From positions 1 through 23,324 of the forward strand of contig CAMIFA010000072.1 of the NCBI GenBank assembly GCA_946221495.1: a stretch of DNA of 23,324 nt. The letters run 5' to 3'. Below the pieces are notes generated by a model. That model made no database searches, had not been told where the DNA came from, and saw only the letters and a program-made list of their open reading frames with translations. Position 1 is the stretch's first letter, and each line of letters begins with the position of its first letter. A program made the position numbers and the translations under genes. Origin of the DNA: an uncultured cyanobacterium. Its GTDB lineage: Bacteria; Cyanobacteriota; Cyanobacteriia; Cyanobacteriales; Chroococcidiopsidaceae. Positions 14,542 through 21,805 of the stretch are shown piece after piece.

Positions 14542-16116
14542 ATGAATACTGCTGATTTTCCTTGGCTAACTACGATAATTCTGTTTCCGATTGCGGCTTC
14601 ACTGCTGATTCCGTTTATCCCAGATAAAGACGGTAAGACAGTGCGGTGGTACTCGCTAATTGTTGGATTAATTGATTTTGCTTTAATTGTTTACGCCTTC
14701 TACAGTCAGTACGACTTTGGCAATCCAGATTTACAACTAGTGGAAAGTTATCCTTGGGTGTCCCAGCTAGACTTGAATTGGTCAGTAGGGGTTGATGGGT
14801 TGTCAATGCCCTTGGTTATCTTGACTGGGTTTATTACCACGCTAGGAATTTTAGCAGCTTGGCCTGTGACGCTGAAGCCGCGACTTTTTTACTTCTTGTT
14901 TCTAGCAATGTATGGCGGACAAATTGCTGTATTTGCCGTCCAAGATATGCTGTTGTTCTTCCTAGTGTGGGAATTGGAACTGGTTCCGGTGTACTTTCTC
15001 CTGTCAATTTGGGGAGGTAAAAAGCGCCAATACGCCGCGACGAAGTTTATTCTTTACACGGCTGGCGGGTCACTGTTTATTTTGGTTGCTGCCTTAACGA
15101 TGGGGTTTTATGGCGATACGGTGACGTTTGATATGCGATCGCTTGCCGTTAAAGACTACGCCCTCAATTTCCAACTCTGGGTTTATGCTGGCTTTCTGAT
15201 TGCCTACGCCGTAAAGCTACCGATCTTTCCCTTACATACCTGGCTTCCAGATGCTCACGGTGAAGCAACAGCACCAGTGCATATGTTACTGGCAGGAATT
15301 CTCCTCAAGATGGGCGGATATGCTTTAATTCGGATGAATGCTCAAATGCTACCGGATGCTCACGCATATTTTGCGCCCGTCTTGGTAATTTTGGGAGTAG
15401 TTAATATCATTTATGCTGCTTTGACATCGTTTGCCCAGCGCAACTTGAAGCGGAAAATTGCCTATTCCTCAATTTCCCACATGGGATTTGTCTTGATCGG
15501 CATTGCTTCTTTCACTGATTTGGGCTTGAGTGGGGCAGTGCTGCAAATGGTTTCTCACGGATTAATTGGGGCAAGTTTGTTCTTCTTGGTAGGAGCAACG
15601 TACGATCGCACGCACACTTTGATGCTGGATGAAATGGGCGGTGTCGGGCAGAAGATGCAAAAGATTTTTGCGATGTTCACCACTTGTTCAATGGCATCTT
15701 TAGCACTACCAGGCATGAGCGGCTTTGTGGCGGAGTTGATGGTATTTGTTGGCTTTTCCAACTCTGATGCCTACAGTCCTACATTCAAGGTAATAGTAGT
15801 CTTTTTGATGGCAGTAGGCGTAATTCTGACTCCGATTTATCTGCTATCGATGTTGCGGGAGATATTCTACGGACAAGAGAATAAAGAGTTAACTTCGCAC
15901 GAGGTTCTGGTAGATGCAGAACCGCGAGAAGTGTTTATCATCGCTTGTTTGTTAGTGCCAATTATTGGCATTGGTCTGTATCCTAAAATGCTGACTCAGG
16001 TCTACGATGCTACAACATTGCAGCTAACAGCAAAACTGCGTGATTCTGTGCCAACGTTAGCACAGCAGCACCAACCAACAGTGTCATTGAGAGCGCCAGA
16101 GATTGGCGTTAGGTAG
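14542..16116 (+). CDS. ndhD1: NAD(P)H-quinone oxidoreductase subunit 4 (NdhD1)
   Basis: This 524-residue membrane subunit of NDH-1 is one of the antiporter-like proton pumps. Family motifs are WSVGVDGLSMPLVILTG (near 80), WELELVPVYFLLSIWGG with the conserved glutamate (near 144), PIFPLHTWLPDAHGEATAP (near 226), LLAGILLKMGGYALIRMN, KRKIAYSSISHMGFVLIG, and LPGMSGFVAELMVF. The length is standard. It follows ndhF1 by 175 bases containing repeats and two hairpins. A strong terminator follows it. The type-1 assignment (respiratory/cyclic form) rests on pairing with ndhF1 and is probable; low-CO2 forms are usually found with cupA and chpY, which are absent here. Confidence 0.95.
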   Translation: MNTADFPWLTTIILFPIAASLLIPFIPDKDGKTVRWYSLIVGLIDFALIVYAFYSQYDFGNPDLQLVESYPWVSQLDLNWSVGVDGLSMPLVILTGFITTLGILAAWPVTLKPRLFYFLFLAMYGGQIAVFAVQDMLLFFLVWELELVPVYFLLSIWGGKKRQYAATKFILYTAGGSLFILVAALTMGFYGDTVTFDMRSLAVKDYALNFQLWVYAGFLIAYAVKLPIFPLHTWLPDAHGEATAPVHMLLAGILLKMGGYALIRMNAQMLPDAHAYFAPVLVILGVVNIIYAALTSFAQRNLKRKIAYSSISHMGFVLIGIASFTDLGLSGAVLQMVSHGLIGASLFFLVGATYDRTHTLMLDEMGGVGQKMQKIFAMFTTCSMASLALPGMSGFVAELMVFVGFSNSDAYSPTFKVIVVFLMAVGVILTPIYLLSMLREIFYGQENKELTSHEVLVDAEPREVFIIACLLVPIIGIGLYPKMLTQVYDATTLQLTAKLRDSVPTLAQQHQPTVSLRAPEIGVR

Positions 16117-16150
16117 CGAAGCGATCGCTGTTTCAAATTTATATCTCTAG

Positions 16151-16177
16151 GGGCGGGTACAAAACTCGCCCTTTTTT
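16151..16177 (+). terminator. Rho-independent terminator after ndhD1
   Basis: GGGCGGGT (16151-16158) pairs with ACTCGCCC (16164-16171) with one G-U pair and a 5-base loop ACAAA. It is followed at once by six T (16172-16177). It lies 35 bases after the ndhD1 stop and is the clearest intrinsic terminator in the window. Confidence 0.9.
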
Positions 16178-16236
16178 GTTGAGAGTTTTGAATAATGCGA
16201 TCATCAAACTTTATCCAAAGTTGCAAATACCTTCAT

Positions 16237-16246
16237 TGAAGCTTCA
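16237..16246. promoter_or_regulatory. Palindrome TGAAGCTTCA upstream of the two-gene cassette
   Basis: This is a perfect 10-bp palindrome between the ndhD1 terminator and the start of the cassette at 16367. It could be an operator for the pair; no further support is seen. Confidence 0.2.
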
Positions 16247-16366
16247 CATCTCTATAGTAATTAATTCGTTTAGCAGGGAACTCTGAATATATAGACTACT
16301 TTTCCCTAGCCTGAAAAACCTGTAAAGGTCTATTTTTAATTGCTAATTACAACTAAGGAGTATTTG

Positions 16367-17344
16367 ATGATTCCACTTATTCTAGGTGCTGCTGCTTTAG
16401 GTAGTGCTGCTTTCGGAGCGTTGGCAGGCATTGCAGGCGTTGAAGATATGAATGAAGCAAGCGAAATTGGTGAACGCGCCCAAAAGCGCCGTGAGATTGC
16501 TATCAGCCAGTTGAGAGCAGAGGAGGAAGTCACGAATAAGTTAGCAGAAGAATATGGTCAACTTCAGATTGATGTCAAGATACGGACAATTGGGCGATTT
16601 GTAGCGTTCCTTAAACGCATCGGTCAACGTGCTTCTGAGAGTGATATGCAGTTTTTAGAGGGACTAGACATTTCAGTTCAGCAGTTCCAGGAGTACAAAG
16701 CTACAGTTATAGAGGCTCAGGAGTGGGCTAAGGGCGCGGTGTCAGTAGCAGTTGCAGGAGCGGCCGCCGCTTCTACTGCAACTACCCTTGCTAGGTCTGT
16801 GGGTACAGCTACTGTTACAAGATTCTTTGGATTATGGGCTACTGAAGTAGGTATCTCACAACTGAGTGGTGCTGCTAGGAGTGCGACTCTAACATGGCTA
16901 GGAGGCAGCAGCATGGCGGTTGGTGGTTTTGTAATGGGAGGCATTACCCTTGGCCCCGCCTTGATGGTTGGGGGTTTCCAACTTGCTGGTAAGGGTGAGA
17001 AGGCTTTGACGAAAGCACGAGAGTATGAAGCTAAAATCAACACTGAAATTGCCAAAATTGCAGCTGCTAAGGACTTATTAGGACAAGCAAAAAGGCAAAT
17101 TATCGAGATGAGGGATTTAGTTGAATCTCTTAACGATCGTGCTGTTTTAGGACTTAACGAACTTGAATCTCAACCAGCGTTTGATAAAACTAGGGATGCC
17201 GATGTCATTAAGTTCCAACAGGTAGAACGTTTAATAAAGGCACTTGTAGAAATCATCAAAATCCTTATTTTAGATAATCAAGGCGACCTGAATCCTGCTA
17301 CTGCGACTATTCAAGCCAAATACCGTACTTTGGGAGGTAACTAG
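16367..17344 (+). CDS. Glycine-zipper coiled-coil membrane protein of unknown function (cassette gene A)
   Basis: I do not recognise a named function. The 325-residue protein has an Ala/Gly-rich hydrophobic segment at 3-24 and charged helices with coiled-coil character (about 28-115). An Ala-rich hydrophobic stretch follows (about 123-146), then a Gly-rich double hydrophobic segment (about 176-210: LTWLGGSSMAVGGFVMGGI, then LGPALMVGGFQLAG). The rest is a second charged coiled coil with a final hydrophobic helix (about 285-303). The pattern 'LSGAA..ATL.WLGG.S.A.GG...GG...GPAL' recurs, as I remember it, in an uncharacterised family found in many bacteria. It suggests a membrane-inserting helical hairpin. 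The ATG at 16367 was chosen over a TTG at 16340 because AAGGAG lies 8 bases before it. The stop is 2 bp before gene B. No catalytic motif is seen. Confidence 0.75.
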   Translation: MIPLILGAAALGSAAFGALAGIAGVEDMNEASEIGERAQKRREIAISQLRAEEEVTNKLAEEYGQLQIDVKIRTIGRFVAFLKRIGQRASESDMQFLEGLDISVQQFQEYKATVIEAQEWAKGAVSVAVAGAAAASTATTLARSVGTATVTRFFGLWATEVGISQLSGAARSATLTWLGGSSMAVGGFVMGGITLGPALMVGGFQLAGKGEKALTKAREYEAKINTEIAKIAAAKDLLGQAKRQIIEMRDLVESLNDRAVLGLNELESQPAFDKTRDADVIKFQQVERLIKALVEIIKILILDNQGDLNPATATIQAKYRTLGGN

Positions 17345-17346
17345 AA

Positions 17347-17841
17347 ATGGCAATACACACTGCAATATTTACTGCAATTGATGCTACACAATGTTTGAGC
17401 AAAGTTATTTCAGAGTGCGCGGAGTATATGCAAGTTGCACAGCAGGAGCAGACTAAGCGACGTGAGATTGTAGCCCAGGAGAGAACAGCGTCTTTAGGTG
17501 TAATTGCTTCTGCATACACAGATTATAAGCAGGTTGCCGAGCAAGAGCAGACTAAGCGACGTGAGATCGCAACTTGGGAGAAAGAAACAATCACTAAGAT
17601 AAACGCTCAAAGAGATTTGCTGATGGCGTACCTTCAACGCTCGTCCGATGAACGCTCAGAGAACTTTCGCTCTTTGTTTCAAGTGGTTGATCAAGCAATT
17701 ACAACTGGCAACAATGACCAGCTAGCATTAGCTCTATATTCAATTACAGAAATAGCAAAGTCAAGCCCTTTTAAAGACCTTGCTAACTTAGCTTCTGTTA
17801 AAGCAGCACTCGATGACCCAAATCACGAATGGAAGTTTTGA
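17347..17841 (+). CDS. Small coiled-coil protein with internal repeat, unknown function (cassette gene B)
   Basis: I do not recognise a named function. This is a 164-residue soluble, helical, highly charged protein. QVAQQEQTKRREI (29-41) recurs as QVAEQEQTKRREI (62-74) with a 33-residue period. A basic/acidic helix follows (about 78-108: KETITKINAQRDLLMAYLQR, then SSDERSENFRSLF). The C-terminal part VVDQAITTGNNDQLALAL, ITEIAKSSPFKDL and the final DDPNHEWKF look strongly constrained. The KRREI motif also occurs near the N terminus of the gene A product (residues 40-44), suggesting shared ancestry or a shared interaction surface. GGAGG lies 9 bases before the ATG; the start is 2 bp after the gene A stop, so translational coupling is likely. 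There are no membrane helices. Confidence 0.75.
   Translation: MAIHTAIFTAIDATQCLSKVISECAEYMQVAQQEQTKRREIVAQERTASLGVIASAYTDYKQVAEQEQTKRREIATWEKETITKINAQRDLLMAYLQRSSDERSENFRSLFQVVDQAITTGNNDQLALALYSITEIAKSSPFKDLANLASVKAALDDPNHEWKF
17446..17567 (+). repeat. Direct repeat inside cassette gene B
   Basis: A 23-base sequence starting GAGCAGACTAAGCGACG at 17446-17468 recurs exactly at 17545-17567, a period of 99 bases. Identity falls off on both sides, with scattered matches upstream (GTTGC, AGCA). It corresponds to the 33-residue protein repeat. Confidence 0.9.
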
Positions 17842-17864
17842 ACTAGCACAGTTAAATTGAAATT

Positions 17865-17891
17865 GAGGAAAGGCGATCGCTCTACTTCCTC
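17865..17891. terminator. Weak hairpin between convergent genes
   Basis: GAGGAA (17865-17870) and TTCCTC (17886-17891) pair around a HIP1 palindrome GCGATCGC that can extend the fold. It lies 24 bases after the gene B stop and between convergent genes. Only a short T-run follows, so termination is possible but not strong. Confidence 0.35.
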
Positions 17892-17958
17892 TTTGTAGCC
17901 TGTGTAGCCCGACTTAGTTTGTATAGCTGCGAATTAAATTCGCCCTAGCTAAAAATTA

Positions 17959-19455
17959 TTACCGAGCGCGACAAGACTTGCGTTCATTATCTAGCTGTGG
18001 TTCTTGCCAAGAAAAGGCGAAATGGCTTACACCCCGAATTTGTGGTGCAACACGCCTGATTGCTTGCATTTGCGCTTCTAGGGATGGACGATTACTAATT
18101 GGCTGTCCCCAAACTCCGGCGATCGCCGGAATAATTTGTGTACCTGGGGGAGCGTATCTAATCACTCGCTGCACTAAAGCCGTAATACAGCTAGCGTTAC
18201 CACAAGCACCATAAGACATTGGATGCCACTCAAGACTTGTAGGAAACCGATCCCAGGGTTGTAAGCGAGAGTCATACCCTTGACCAACTGTTTGGTTGCC
18301 ATCGGGGAAAAACACAGCTCCCGCCTGTATACCTTGACGTTGGACAGGATAGGCGGCGATCGCTAAGAAGTCCAAAATGCCTTGGAGGGCATGGGCAACG
18401 CTCAACTGCCATAACTCCCACTGCAAAAGTGGTTGCCGTTGGGCGGCGCTTGGTAAAGGTGCTGGCGGCGCTGGTGGCGCTGGGGGAGTGCGCCCCTGCC
18501 ATAGCGGTTCTCTTTCCTGGGGATAAAGTTGATCGGCGGCTGCTACATCTCCTACTGATATGTATCCCTTACTCAAATATCGCTTAATTAATTCCTGCCC
18601 TTTATTGTTAATCGCCCGTTTATACAAAGCTTGTTGAGCAGCTTCACTAAAAATCCATAAATCTTGCATTTTAGTAACTACAGAAGCAGCGCCTAAACCG
18701 CGTGGATAGCGCACATAGTCAAATAACACTCCATCCGGACGACGGCGAATCACTTCATTCACTAGTTGATAGTAATCTTTCTTCGCTTGTAGGTTATAAG
18801 GGTCAACAAAGACTTGGCTAGCGTTATCGACTACATCTATGCTCAATTGTCCTTTGCCATTGTGAGCTAGGACGGACTGCCGCTCAGGACGTTGCCCGTA
18901 GGAGTAGCCGAAATTCATCATAAACATCCAAGCGTAGACTTTTAGACCCCGCTCGTGACCTTTTTGAATTGCTTGGGCTAATAAATCAGTTCTTTCACTG
19001 CCAGGAGTTCGCACAACAGCAGGCCAGACAGTAGGGTTAGCCCCGCTTGGCAACAGCACTTGCCCATCATAAAATACTTCGACGTAGACCTGGTTATAGC
19101 CCTTGTCAACAATGCGATCCATAATTTTGTCTAGCGTTCCGGGTCGCAAATCGCACGGATATAGCCGCAACCAGATCGCTTGAGTTTGGGGCCAAGTGCG
19201 ACTACGGCACTGCCGCAATTGCTCTGCGTGTTGCCTTAAAAGCGCTTGGTAACTGCTTTGAGCGCTTCTATCTTTTAATGCTGATTGGCGTAAAGTTTCT
19301 TTTTCTTGCGCTGCTGTTGCTGATAACTGGCAATAAGCACCCGTTTGTGCCTGGGCTGGATAATTTAAAAAATTCCCAAAGCTACTAGTCAAAAAGATAG
19401 CAAGCAGGCGACACAGAACTAACGAAGGTCGTGTAACAGAGCGATGGTTGGACAT
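17959..19455 (-). CDS. Exported glycoside hydrolase family 10-like (GHL10) protein
   Basis: The 498-residue protein has an N-terminal signal peptide (LVLCRLLAIFLTSSF, cleavage probably after AQA near residue 37). It then has a charged helical segment (about 45-85) and a TIM-barrel glycosidase-like domain (GHL10/DUF187 type). Motifs are AIWLRLYPCDLRPGTLDKIM, YNQVYVEVFYDGQVLLP, GLKVYAWMFMMNFGY, DPYNLQAKKDYYQLVNEVI, DGVLFDYVRYPRG, and WHPMSYGACGN. A Pro/Ala linker (PPAPPAPPAP) interrupts the domain near 325-335. The ATG at 19455 was preferred to a GTG at 19467. Proteins of this type act on cell-surface or envelope polysaccharides; the substrate is not predictable. It may be periplasmic or secreted. 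Confidence 0.8.
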   Translation of the reverse strand: MSNHRSVTRPSLVLCRLLAIFLTSSFGNFLNYPAQAQTGAYCQLSATAAQEKETLRQSALKDRSAQSSYQALLRQHAEQLRQCRSRTWPQTQAIWLRLYPCDLRPGTLDKIMDRIVDKGYNQVYVEVFYDGQVLLPSGANPTVWPAVVRTPGSERTDLLAQAIQKGHERGLKVYAWMFMMNFGYSYGQRPERQSVLAHNGKGQLSIDVVDNASQVFVDPYNLQAKKDYYQLVNEVIRRRPDGVLFDYVRYPRGLGAASVVTKMQDLWIFSEAAQQALYKRAINNKGQELIKRYLSKGYISVGDVAAADQLYPQEREPLWQGRTPPAPPAPPAPLPSAAQRQPLLQWELWQLSVAHALQGILDFLAIAAYPVQRQGIQAGAVFFPDGNQTVGQGYDSRLQPWDRFPTSLEWHPMSYGACGNASCITALVQRVIRYAPPGTQIIPAIAGVWGQPISNRPSLEAQMQAIRRVAPQIRGVSHFAFSWQEPQLDNERKSCRAR

Positions 19456-19917
19456 TCCCACAAGCACAACAAAAGGACGAAGAAAGGAGTCATTCTTAAT
19501 TAGACTGTTTATAACTTAGGTGGAATACAATCAGAACATGAGAGTAATTCTGCCTTTGCATTGATAAGGATGCAGCGAATCAACGCCGCAACTTATCGTT
19601 AAACACCCTTATTTATAAAAATCTTCCTAGTTCTCAAGACTGCCAAAATACTTTTGGAGTTTCCCTAGCTAGTAATTCAATTCAGATACCTGGGGCGATT
19701 CCTCTGAATTTAGCTATATACATAAAATTATCAGCTTCTTAGACAAAATATTTTATTTTTTCTGCTATGTAGTTGCTGGTGTCTTTTGCAAAAGTCATCT
19801 TAATTAGAGTGAAAAAGTTAATTTATTTTATAGGGAAAAAAGTTATGGATCTTTCCTTTTAATCCTTCACTGTGTAATAGACACAAGCTCTTTTTCCCTT
19901 GGGACACGCCGGTGGAG
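19456..19917. other. Intergenic region upstream of the GHL10 gene and downstream of psb27
   Basis: This 462-base region is strongly AT-rich, especially 19700-19860. A small TGTGT-AATAG-ACACA hairpin lies at 19871-19885, 33 bases beyond the psb27 stop, but has no T-run in the psb27 direction. No gene, tRNA or known RNA was recognised. The promoter of the GHL10 gene should lie here. Confidence 0.4.
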
Positions 19918-20322
19918 TTAGCCGCCTCGCTTCAGCGCTAGTTCTACCTGTTTAAACTCTTGCGTCAAACGCTGCTTTAGCTTTGCTGGTAGAGGACGGT
20001 TTGGGTAGGAGCTATAGTGTCCAGCTAAAGAATTTAACGCCGTTCGCATTGTCGTAAAAGAATTGAGACTAGCGGCAGCATTATCGCGTCGGTAGTAAGA
20101 TGTAAAGTCATTAATTTTATGACGTGCTTCTGCTTGAGCTTCTGCTTTATTCGGTGAATCTTCTGGTAACTCAATCGCCTCCCTTAAAGAGTTGATCACA
20201 GCCAAAGTGTCTTGACGATAATCGCCACTCAGACTACCAGTAGCGCCGGAGGAGGAACAGCCCATCAAGCCTATAACTACAACCAAAATCAGGGAAAGCA
20301 AACGTGACCAATAGCGCTTCAT
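19918..20322 (-). CDS. psb27: Photosystem II assembly lipoprotein Psb27
   Basis: The 134-residue lipoprotein binds the lumenal face of photosystem II assembly intermediates (CP43 region) and acts in repair and manganese-cluster maturation. The signal peptide MKRYWSRLLSLILVVVIGLM ends in the lipobox LMGC (Cys22). The mature protein is a small helical domain with the family motifs YRQDTLAVINSLREAIELP, EARHKINDFTSYYRRD, SFTTMRTALNSLAGHYSSYP, and a C-terminal KQRLTQEFKQVELALKRG. The start is at the ATG at 20322; a frame extension to 20385 would put 21 residues before the signal peptide and is unlikely. Length and lipobox are as in other cyanobacterial Psb27. Confidence 0.95.
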   Translation of the reverse strand: MKRYWSRLLSLILVVVIGLMGCSSSGATGSLSGDYRQDTLAVINSLREAIELPEDSPNKAEAQAEARHKINDFTSYYRRDNAAASLNSFTTMRTALNSLAGHYSSYPNRPLPAKLKQRLTQEFKQVELALKRGG

Positions 20323-20392
20323 AACATTAAGTGAAAGACATAAATCAACGTTTATCGTATCCTGGATTGGTACTTTGGGGATCAAGAAGTTA

Positions 20393-20506
20393 GGGAGCTG
20401 GGGGAGCTGGGGAAGTAGTTTCGAGTTTTGAGTTTTGAGTTCTTACAAACTTTGCTCAACGGGGGGAACCCCCGCACGCAAGTTTGCGCTTTTGAGTTTT
20501 GAGCTT
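20393..20506. repeat. Cluster of short tandem repeats upstream of psb27
   Basis: GGGAGCTGG occurs twice in tandem (20393-20410). GAGTTTT occurs twice in tandem (20423-20436) and again at 20494-20500, with truncated copies following. The GC-rich hairpin element (20457-20475) sits between the two GAGTTTT blocks. These are typical cyanobacterial STRR-type sequences. Confidence 0.8.
20457..20475. repeat. Dispersed GC-rich hairpin element, copy 2 (inverted)
   Basis: CAACGGGGGGAACCCCCGC is the exact reverse complement of 14408-14426. Beyond it, ACGC here matches the AACGC of copy 1 except for one missing base. The outer arms GCCAGT/ACTGGC of copy 1 are absent. Confidence 0.8.
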
Positions 20507-20576
20507 GAATAGCTTATAAATTAAGAGTAATCAAGGCATTACTTCTTTTAACTTAAAATTCAACACTAACAATTCA

Positions 20577-21737
20577 TCACTGGAGCGCAGCGACTTGTCT
20601 CCTCTCTTCCAGATGATGATAAAGTGTATCTCTTTGCTGGTAAGGACGGTTCAAGGAGGAGATGGCGGCTTGCAAAGTTTCTACTTCCATACAAGTACCA
20701 CCTTGAGCGCCAGCCATTGTCGTAATATGTTCTTCCATTAATGTGCCGCCGATATCGTTGCAACCCCAATTAAGGGCTGCTGTTGCACCGTCAAGCCCTA
20801 GTTTGACCCAACTAGGTTGATGATTGGAGATCCAACGCCCTAAAAATATTCTGGCTACAGCAGTTAAAAGCAGAGCATCTGCTAAAACAGGCTGATCGCG
20901 TCCGACACGACGGCGCAAAGGTTTGGGGGCTTCTTGACCGACGAAGGGCAGTAAAATAAATTCTGTAATCTTAGCTGGGTATTGGTGGTTAAGGGCAGTT
21001 TGTTGGAGCGATCGCAATTGCTCTAAGTGATGCATCTGCTGTGCAGGTGTTTCAATGTGTCCAGATAGCATTGTGCTAGTTGTCGGCATCCCTAGCTGAT
21101 GCGCTGTACTAACTATTTCTAGCCAAGTTGCGGAATTAATTTTTTCCGGACAGAGAATGTGTCGTACATGATCATCCAATACTTCAGCTGCTGTTCCTGG
21201 CATTGAGTCAACACCAGCAGCCTGCAAAGCTGTAATTACTTCCGCATAGCTGATATTGTCAACTCTTGCGATAAACTGCACTTCTTGGGGAGAAAAAGCG
21301 TGGAGATGCAAATCTGGAAATTTCTGCTTAATTGTTTCTACCACTCGCTGATAATAAGGCAGAGATTTTCCCTGTAACTTTGCCTGGAGGTTTAACCCTC
21401 CTTGCATACAAATTTCAGTTGCACCCCGTTCAACAGCGTTGATTACTTTTTCGGTAATTTGTGCTGAATCTAGCCAGTAGGCTCCTTCATCGCCCTCATC
21501 TCTGCGGAATGCACAAAAACTACAGTGCTGCTCACAAATATTAGTGAAATTGATATTGCGGTTGATTACATAAGTAACAGTGTCGCCGACTTGCTGGCGG
21601 CGGAGTTGATCTGCTGTATTTTGAATCAGTGCGATCGCATCTGGGTTACTCTGCTTTAACAGCACTACTCCTTCTTGGGGAGAAATATCGTACCCTAACA
21701 TTGCACGATCAAGGATTGTTTCAAGTTTAGTTGTCAC
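20577..21737 (-). CDS. cofH: F0 synthase subunit 2, radical SAM enzyme CofH
   Basis: CofH joins 5-amino-6-(D-ribitylamino)uracil to a tyrosine-derived radical; with CofG this leads to 7,8-didemethyl-8-hydroxy-5-deazariboflavin (F0). In cyanobacteria F0 serves as the antenna of DNA photolyases. The 386-residue protein has the radical SAM motif CEQHCSFC (Cys68, Cys72, Cys75) after NRNINFTNI, then EICMQGGLN, LHAFSPQEV, and the C-terminal GGTLMEEHITTMAGAQGG. The start is a GTG at 21737, chosen because the family N terminus (ETILDRA.LGYD..P.EGV.LL) is then complete. cofG is not in the window. It diverges from the glycosyltransferase gene with 68 bp between starts. Confidence 0.93.
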   Translation of the reverse strand: MTTKLETILDRAMLGYDISPQEGVVLLKQSNPDAIALIQNTADQLRRQQVGDTVTYVINRNINFTNICEQHCSFCAFRRDEGDEGAYWLDSAQITEKVINAVERGATEICMQGGLNLQAKLQGKSLPYYQRVVETIKQKFPDLHLHAFSPQEVQFIARVDNISYAEVITALQAAGVDSMPGTAAEVLDDHVRHILCPEKINSATWLEIVSTAHQLGMPTTSTMLSGHIETPAQQMHHLEQLRSLQQTALNHQYPAKITEFILLPFVGQEAPKPLRRRVGRDQPVLADALLLTAVARIFLGRWISNHQPSWVKLGLDGATAALNWGCNDIGGTLMEEHITTMAGAQGGTCMEVETLQAAISSLNRPYQQRDTLYHHLEERRQVAALQ

Positions 21738-21805
21738 AGGATATCGGGGGTTATGGCACTCTTAATTCAATTCTGTCAGTAAATACTTCTGTTGAAATCT
21801 ACTTT

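Noticed and set aside
19871..19895. TGTGT-AATAG-ACACA hairpin followed by a T-rich run on the plus strand
   Set aside because: There is no plus-strand gene upstream to terminate. In the psb27 direction the T-run is on the wrong side, and the stem is only 5 bp.
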